NCBI GenBank assembly: GCA_964023275.1
Contig: OZ029922.1
Location: 2,851,034 to 2,915,033 of the forward strand
Length of the DNA: 64,000 bases
Source: Norana najaformis
Taxonomy: Eukaryota > Annelida > Clitellata > Crassiclitellata > Hormogastridae
Direction: 5' to 3'
The notes beneath the pieces were generated by a model. That model was given only the letters and a program-made list of their open reading frames with translations. It ran no database searches and had not been told where the DNA came from. Below are positions 1-9,600 of this stretch, in pieces (position 1 is the stretch's first letter; each line of letters starts with the position of its first letter). The translations under genes were made by a program, and so were the position numbers.

Positions 1-471
1 AGAGATTGTGGAAGTCACAAATCTGACTAGCGCGGGCCACAGAGAAGAAAATCAACAAAGCAGACAAACAGAAAACAGATAAAGAAAACTATTGGCACGC
101 TATTGAAACTTTCTCAGCAAAATGTCATAAATGCATTCCCAACGCATGCCAGAGGTACGTACTTGTATTACCAATGCTTCAAGTCCATTTCATAGCACAT
201 CACTGTGACCCTTTTGCACTTTGATATGAAGCAGTTTTAAATATTTTGGTTGTATGCAGTTCAGAGATAACAAATATACAGTTGGATATAAACAGCTAAG
301 TGATAACAACTAACATACATAACGCATCAGCTGTACCTGACTGATTTCTGGAAAACATATCTGACAAAACTTCTCGGAAGGTTTGATTCTCCTGGATGAA
401 CTGGCGTTCGTGTTTTACCGCAGAAGTCAATAAGTTTATGGACGATTTTTGTTTGTGCGGGAAAAACCAAG

Positions 472-626
472 TTAGGAATTTCCCGCTGACTGACCACCAT
501 CTGGTGGCATACAGTCGTCGTTTGTTGCAGACATAACATCGTTGATAATCTTCTGCGCAACCTGCCAGGCCATGTCTTCTTCCGACTTCTCTTTCTGTCG
601 CTTCTTAGTTACAGTGAAGAATGGAG
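472..626 (-). CDS. AKAP10: AKAP10 exon K: PKA-anchoring helix and stop codon
   Basis: The last coding exon, 155 bases including TAA at 474-472. EEDMAWQVAQKIINDVM has the alternating hydrophobic pattern of a dual-specificity PKA-docking helix (Ala-Trp, Val-Ala, Ile-Ile, Val-Met on one face). The C-terminus NDDCMPPDGGQSAGNS does not end in the PDZ-type motif of the mammalian protein. Bases 1-471 would be 3' UTR; no AATAAA was seen there on the minus strand. Confidence 0.94.
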
Positions 627-3600
627 CTGTCAACATAAGGAAGCATAAAGTAAACATACGCACACAATGAAAATATAAGCACACAAAGTATCAGCACAAT
701 AACTAAACTAAAGCAGCAAATAATCATAAACAAATTCACAGCTTTAAAAAAATATTTAAATTTTTAAGTTCACTAATTAAATGAAAACAATTTAGGTTAA
801 TTAATGACATAAAGACATTTAAGTTAATTATCAAATAAAAACATTTCTCATCATCAATGAAACAAAAATGTTTCAGATCATTAGTAAAATAAGAGTCCAT
901 TACTGATACAGAAAAATGTAAAAAGGGTAAGCTCATTTATGAAAGAAAAAACATTACAGCTCATTAATTAAATACCCAGTTTCTTCTTATCACGGTCTGG
1001 ATCGGGATCAAAGTCGGACACAAACTGACCAAGTTCTGTGACCTTTCCAAATTTCATACGACTTCAAAACAGACCAGAAAACAACAGTCACTGCTTTTGT
1101 ATACACGAGTTTTGATTAGTAAGACAGGTCAGTCAAAGCAAATCTATATCTGAAAGCAGTTACATTCCTCGCATAAATGCAAAAGGCAATTTAGTGCAAG
1201 GAAAAGTACATAGGCTTCTAAAATTCTTACAATTCACAAAAATTCTTATGTGCCCTGCTCAAAAGATTCCTTGCATCTGTTTCAAAACTACTCATCATCA
1301 CCATCGTCATCAGCAACACCTCCACCACCATCACCACCACCACCATCAGCTCCTGACGCCAGCCATTTGGTGGCAACGAGTGCAAATAAGTGATCTCCAT
1401 TCTTTTTGGTCATAGATCATACCCAGTGCTGTTCTCGTGTTAATCCAAGTCTTGTTTGTCCTTGTTTATATAGTCCTTCCAGTGTATTTGTGGTCCTCCT
1501 TGGCATCTCTTCCCTTTGCACCTTGCATGTAAAGCCTCGTGTGGTTATTCTTTCCACATGACAAAACCATCAGTGTCTTCACTGAACAACTTTATCTAGC
1601 ATTGTTTTATGCATATCCAAGAACTATCATATATTATGATTTCAAATTTTTGTAATCTTGAGATTCCTGTAATTTTCCATAGCCAGCTCATTTCTGTTGC
1701 AAGGATTTTTTCTTCATCGTGTTTCTCACTGGACAGGATTCCAATCCATACAGAAAAATAGGATGCATCATCAGTTCATATATTCTTGTTTTTGTTTGCC
1801 TTGTCATTTCCCTGCTTCTCCATGTCTAGGCTCTTCTTCCAAATGCTTGTGAGATGCATCCAATTTTCCTTTGGAAGTCTTTCTCACTATTTCCGTCTCT
1901 GATTATCAGACCTCTGAGATAAGCGAACTGGTCTGCCAGCACCCAACCAACCATCGCAGTGTGAAACATACAAAGTGTGTAAAATTATCACTACGGCATG
2001 ATTATCGAAAAAACACTCTTAAAATTCAAACTGCTGATTATTGCCAATAATCAAAGCTAAAAACCTGAATTATGATTACTGCATAAACTTCCAGCAGAAA
2101 CTTATAAAATCAAATAATGACAATTGCCAACTTCTCACCAAGTATCCGGCCAATAAACAAAATACAGCTCTTAAAATTGTATGGTGATTATTTCCAACCG
2201 CTCACCCAGCGTTTGGCCGATGCCAAAGAATGTCCGGATTCAGAAGTGAGCTGTCAATTCGCATGTTGTCACTGAACTTGTTGATTGCTTTTGCAAAGTG
2301 CTGCCCACTGGTGTCTCTTGCGAGGTATGTGTTCTTCGAACTCACCGATTCATTTCCTGCGCTGCCAGCGCTCTTCTCAGAACTGGCATCGCTTCCTGAA
2401 AGACAGACGAAACTTAAACGATGACATCACAGCTATCAACGCCTTACAAAGCATTCATTTACACAGTAAATTTATATAGCTTCTTTTTTGCTACATACTC
2501 AGAGGGGCTTATCATCATGATTTGTTTAACCCAATGCAGAAATCATCCCTCAAGATTTAAAAATTTCTCTGCAAAATAAAAAAGTTCCAAAATGACTACA
2601 ACTTCTCGAGATTGGTTGGAGCAAACGTGCCACATGTCGTTATTATTATTATTATAATTTATTATTATTAATATTATTATTATTATATTATTATTATTTT
2701 TATTTTTATTACAATTTATGTAGTAAGATTTTAGATCAGAACTTAAACACACATTCCTTGGTCTTTACATAAGAATCTAAATACATATGAATACACCAGT
2801 GTGAGGTGACCATGTCTCAGAAGCAAATGACTTCATCTTCAAAGTCAACTTGCTTACCCACCACAGCCCGACTCCTGGTTTCCCAGGAATGATCAGATTT
2901 CAGCCCAGCACCGCACTGGATTGCAATTCTTGAGCGGTTTTGTTTAAGCCTTGTAACTGTGATAACAGAACTATAGGAATCAGAAGATTTCAACTCGTCA
3001 GCCAAAAAAAGACTAGGCATTTTCCAAGTGATCATCATTTGTCCGGAACATTTCAGTAGCGTCACAAATCCCAGCAGCTTTACAGCTTCCAAGAATCTGA
3101 CTCATTCCAAACAACACCAGGTATTCGGAGCACTTCTGAGTAGTTTTCTAGAAGAGGTGCTATATAAATGTGCAATTACGATTATGAATACAATTACAAT
3201 TCTTGCGGTACTCACCAGTTCGTTTGCGTCGATAGCCGATGGCGTCCTGCATCAGGTGAGATGTGTTGAGGAGATCAGTCACATACTTCGTATACATCTC
3301 ACTCTTCAGGAAAACAGGATAATAAACCTGGAAGAAGAAAAGAGCTGTCCCTTGAGCTAACTAACCCTGAAAGGCAGCCATGAGTATGAAGAAGTGTTAG
3401 CAACTTTATTTTCTTAGCCTCGGCATATGATGGTTGGTGGCCAGTCCTGTCCCTGGCCACCTGATCCTCCCATCGACAGTGTATGGTTCAAGTCAAGCAG
3501 AAATCTAAAATCTTTCTACCCAAGCAGCCATATGAACAGCCGACCTCTAGGTTGACGATCTATTATGCTAACCAACAGACCTGTTCAAGCAATTTTACAT

Positions 3601-6600
3601 ATGTGGGGATTTATATAGTGCCTTTAAAGAACTTATCAAAGACCTTTAGCAGATACCTAAACGAGATCAAAGTTCTAAACCAGCAACCGGTTACCTAAAT
3701 TAGGATTGCATTATGGCTTGTGTCGCTCAAACTTCTCTTTGCTGGCAGTGTTTCAAAAACACTCGGTCATCAATCAATGAAATCCCATCCACAGCAAACA
3801 ATCAGATGCAATGGAAAACTCTTCTGCTAACCAACTCAAAGCAAAGTCAGTGCACCCACCCACCCACCCACACAAACCCACCCTTTCTTTCCTCCCTCCT
3901 TCCTCCATTCCTCCCTCCTTCCTCCATCCATCCCTCTTAAAGGTGCTATATAAATTCCTAGTATAAACATATTAGCTAAGGAGTCTGACCTGTTCCATCC
4001 GCTGCAGAACGAGCTGAAGCGGCAGCTGGAAGCAGTCAGGAAGCGGACCACTCTCTCGGCAGATGTTCGATTCGACCCTCAGACGCACCTTATCGTCAAA
4101 CCGCACCGGCTGCGTTGCTTGCATCGAGATGTACCTACAATCCAGTTGCAACTGTATGCATAAAACAACATCTATACAACATTTGAACAGACCCTCTTAA
4201 GATTCTCTCTGAAGCGCCATAAAACACGGCATTGATTGTATATGTGTATGTATGCTTTGTGTATGTGTATTTGTATGTGTATAAGTATGTGTGTATGTAT
4301 GTGTTTGATGTATGCTTTGTGTACGTGTATTTGTATGCATACTTGCCACTGCGTACTTACTTGTCATAGATGATCATAGCATCATTCTGGGCTTCTTTCC
4401 CATCATAGTCTTCGCCTTGGGAGAGCAGGTGGCGCTGAAAATTGTCAAGGTCTAGAAAGCACTGAAGCAGACTCCGTACCTTCTCTTCTTCCATGAACTG
4501 GAAATGAAAATTTAGCAAAAAAGTTCTAAAATCTACCAAATGACGCCATTATAAAAAATACTCACAGATTTTCATGGCCATAAAATATCAGAATTAGTTC
4601 AGAATAGAAAAGTAAAAGAATAAACATACAATTTGATAACTCATTAGCAACTTTATAATAATCAAAAACCATCTGTAATCATAAAGCACCACTTCCGATA
4701 AATTCTTCAGACGCGCTCCTGGCTGGACAACCCAAAGCCACTGGGGAACTAAATGGTCTTCAAGTGCTTGTGAAATGGAGGGGAGAAAGGCAGAAAAGCT
4801 CAAGTCGCAGGTCACCAGGCAAACCACTCCAAGAAGTAGGGCTGACTACAGCAAATCTTCTGTGCTGAGCCATGGTTGTTCGGACCAATGGGACAAGCAG
4901 GTCACCCTGGAGCATCAAACGGAGCAACCTGTGGCCAGAGACAGAGAAGGTCAGAACACAAGGCTCCCTCAGGTAGAGTAGGGCACATCCACTGAGGCAG
5001 TTATGCACAAGAACCATTGGATTGAACCAGACAATATTTGTGACGTCCCATGACCAGAGCCAGGCTAAACGATCATCTAGCAGTAGCAACAAACAAACAA
5101 ACAAGTAAACACAAAAAACAAGACATATTTATTTAGGGTTGGTTTGTGAATATGGTGCTTTGAAAATTTTGGCTTATGCTGGATTAAAAACATTATGCTC
5201 ATTGCAACAGGACACCTTTTCTTGTATTCGAATGCAACAAAGCACCGTAATGTAATGTAACAAAAAACTTAATACAGCGCCTTTTAAGCACCTCACAAAT
5301 GCACTCGCTGCACTAAAATCATAAGCATAATGCAGAGGACCATACCTCAGTGAAGTAGGAGAGGGCTGTGTCGTTGTATAAAATGTCCACCAGTTGGAGC
5401 TCTGACAGGATATCAATCTGATGTTTGACGTAAAAAAGGCTTTGGAGAAACTCGGAAAAGTACCTGTAAAACACAAAGCAAATTTCTCTGGTTAAGTCAC
5501 AGTAAAGTGATACAAGAATAAAATCAATGGCACAATGCATAGAAACTAGAGACACAGTGTCACAATTCAGAACAGCAGGTTCTCACAAACCATCATCATC
5601 GTAGCATGCCCTCTGTGAAGCAGACTTTTCCACAACTTTGCAGCCATCCTTGTTTTGGATTCATCTCCCGGTAATTGCAATTGTAATTTAAGACTTATAA
5701 AGTGCCTTGTAGAGATTAAACTCAACAGGGGTGCTCCCAACCCGAACAAGTAAAATCAGTTAAACAGTACAGTCTTCAGGCACCTGCAAATTCCTGAGAG
5801 GGGAAGAGAGAGGAGCTCGAGTAGCAGATCTCAAGACAGAGACGGTTCCAGCAGGTGGGACCAACATACGCAAAGCTTCTGGACTGGGCGGTAGCAGTTC
5901 GCATGCAAGGAACAAACAAGAAATCATGGGTGGTCGAACGGAGGGTGCTCACAGCTCAGCATAACCCGAAGTTCAGTTGCAGGATATCTGCCTTCACCGT
6001 CTGGACCGATCTGTCTGTGCAGCATGATCAGTCTCTTCCAGCACTTGAGGCGGGTACTTATATCAAGGCTTGCAGTGCCCCTGTTTGTGTCCTGTCTGTC
6101 ACCACATAACGCAAAGTGACCAAGCATTCCAAGTCTCTCGTGGATGATGGGTCACTTTCTCTCAAGGTCACCACATAAAAACCTATATCCACAAATACCT
6201 CTAAATGAGGTCTCAGTATAGACTTCAGAGTAGATATCTGACAAGATGTTATTACATGCATATCCTCTATTACTTTACATCTGGTACATGTAACTACAGT
6301 AATATATGCTTGCAATAATGCTCAAAGCTGGAAAGGGCTAAACTGTACAAAACTGTACAAAACTAAACTATACAAACTGTACAAAACTAAACTATACAAA
6401 TTTCAAATTACAATTACACCAACACATTTTCCATCTGTGTAATAGTCATTAAACAGCAAATTTAATTCAGCTTTAGAAAATGACCTTATTATAATTCAAC
6501 CTTGACATAACGCAGTACCTGTAATGGCTTTATAAGCAAGACTTTAAAACATCCAAACACACCCACCGAAAGATCCCCTCTGTATCATTCCCTCTCTGGT

Positions 6601-9600
6601 TTGTTGGCACCCGGATTTTGTTCTTCATACTGTATCTCTGGACACCCATCTTGACGCATTGCTTGTAAATAATCTGGTGCCCTGCACTTAGCTTTTAAGC
6701 AGCACTTCAGAAATTTTCAAGAATATGATTAGAATTATAAGTTCAAACATAATTACTTTCAGCTTGAAGGCAATTCCAGTGTGATAACTTTCAACTCATA
6801 CAGAGGTCAGACTGTAAACTAGAAACTCATTATAATACTGTCGTCTGGAGCCACACTGAAAACCGCCTAATAATGACATTGTGTTTTAAAAAGGTCACTT
6901 TCTAAAGCTGACTTAAATTTGGAAACTATATCCCAGATCACAGAATTTGTGTTATAACAGATCTTCTTATAAGGAGTTTTTGGGGTAATTACTTTCAGCT
7001 ATAAGGAGGTTCCAGTGTAATTACTTTCAGTGACAAGCAGGTTCCACCATAATCAATCCAGCTATAAGGTTCCAGCAAAAGTACTTTCAGCTATAAGGTG
7101 GTTCCAGCATAATCACTTCCAGCTAAAAGAAGATTCCAGCATAAGTACCCCCAGCCCAACTATTTCCAGCTATAAGGAGGTTCCAACCTAACTCCTTCCA
7201 GCACAACTACTTCACCATCGCTAAAAACATTACGAACAATCACGTACTGAGTTTGCATAAGTTCAAAGACATATTGCTGACAATTTTCAAAGCAACTCGG
7301 ATCAACAGTGCCATCTTCGTGACAGATCCGTCCGATTGTTTGAGCTCGAAGGTCGTCACTGATGTCAATTGGCTGGGAACAGTCAGGTGACAAATACTTG
7401 GAGAATATAACGACTGCATCATTTTCTATGCCTGCAAAAACAAAGGAAACTGGCAATTTGTAAACACAATTAATAAAACATAATCTTCTAAACATTAACA
7501 GGAAAAGCATCTGGAAAAAACAGGAAGACAGGCTATGGGGATAAGCAGACAAAAATGATGAGATTTTAGTCTTTAAGTGAACCACATTGGCCTCAGGCTG
7601 CCTCTCTGTCTCAGCGGACTGACCTGGATACTGACCTGATTGCAGTTTGGCTTCGGCTGATGCCTTGTATATTACAACTGGCGCAACATAAGTTTCTAAT
7701 CAATAATAATACATGTAACATCAGAGAACTTGCAGAGCAGAAAAAATGAACGATAGCAAATTCAAGAGATTCCAATCAACAGTCAAGAAAGCCGGGGAAC
7801 CCAGTACTGTTATGGCTTGGGATACAAGAAAAGTTATAACATCTGATAAGCAAGTATTAGTAGGCAAAAAGAAGAGAAACATTGAGTGAAAATATATATT
7901 ACCACCACCTATTCCCATCACCATCACTGTTTCATGTATTACCATAACCACCACCAGCACCGACACCACCACCACCAACAACAAAAACACCACCACCACC
8001 AACAAAAACACCACCACCACCAACAACAACAAAAACACCACCACCATCAGGCTCACTTTTTCGGAGGTTCTTCTGAAACGTAACCTCATCGTCACAAGTA
8101 TCGCCACTTTGAAGCTTGACACTTCTAGGACTGGAATCATTTGAGCCCAAAGATTTCTCTAAACCCATTTCTGAAGCACCACCAACACATGACGACGAAT
8201 CATCACCAGCAATGTTTGCAGAAGAAGAATGCGACAGAGAACCAGCAGATGGCAGAGGTGGTACCCTGTCGTCTGCGATATCACACGGTTTTAGCCCGGA
8301 CGAATTTCCTATTGGTCCAGACGGAGGAATGTTGTGACTGCAGTTCTTAGCCGCACTGACCGGCTCCCGAGCACTTGCCAAAGAGGCTGACTCGCAAGCA
8401 ATTTTTGGCACAGAAGTGGGACTGTTCAACAGTGAATTCTGAGAAAACTGCCCATGTCCGTGGGCCGTAACTGAACCGGGATGACACTGAATCTTTCTTC
8501 CGACCTGTGGAGAGATGACGGAAGTACAAGTAATGGCATTCTGAACATCAATGTTTTGTGTTTTTTCAGGTGGAGAAAAGTTCCCATTGGCCACGGCTGC
8601 TTCTTGTGTTCCTGATTCGTTAGCAGGTGCTGAAGAAACTGGCAACGATGATAACTCAGAATTTATTCGCGTAATTGAAGTGACCTTAAAGGTGTCGGCA
8701 TCAAGCCAGAACTTAACGAGATTGGCAGCTCCGTGGGACTCCATGAACTGGATGAAAAACGGCAGCGCATCTTTATCGTGAAGCACTTGTTCCAAAGTCT
8801 TAGACAATTGCGACGATCTCAGCGGCCTTTTCTTTCCTGGAGATGGAGCTGAAACATAAGTAAAGACAACTGAAAATTATTGCAAGCTCGTCTGTTTGGT
8901 AGTTCACTGGGTCTGGGTCTGTAATCCAGTGATTGCGGGTTTGAGCCTGCTCAGTGGACTCCTTGTAATGACCTTGGGCATGCTGTTTGTGCACAGTTGT
9001 CTTACGCTTCAGATTCCGATTTAGTAACCATGTGCATGCAATAAGCGCAATAAATAATTAAAATAAATAACTTTCCTGAAGCTAACGTCTAACACAGAAG
9101 TCACAGACTTGAAAGAGACATGTGAAGTAAAGTACACTACTGTAACATAACAAAGAAAATCAGTCACTTAATCTAACCCCATAACAAAGAAGCATTAGCG
9201 ACTTCATTTCCTTAGCCTCAGCACATGACGACAGGCACCACTGCATTTGATATAGCCCTCCTTCCAAAGTTCAAAACACATGACCATACTACAAAGCATT
9301 GATGGTACCGAGTATTTCTGCGAGAACTTGCTAAATGTTCCTACACTCGATGAGGCTCAAACCCCCTCTCCGCATTACAAGCTGAGCCAACTAACCAATC
9401 AGCTACTGTGTCCCACAAGAGATGGTCGGGCCTCTCCCTTGTCTCCTTTTCTTCCCACTGACAGTATCCAGTCAGTGCATTTCTTTTATAACCAAGAATC
9501 TTTCTATCTTAGTGGCAATTTGAACCCCTGGGTCAACCATCCGACACAGTAACCACTAGACTGCTGTACACTTCATAATCAAATACGATGTAAAGTAAAC

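Noticed and set aside
2817..3092. 91-codon minus frame inside AKAP10, considered as an exon
   Set aside because: It does not match the family, breaks the exact phase continuity between exons H and I, and overlaps a LINE 3' end on the other strand.
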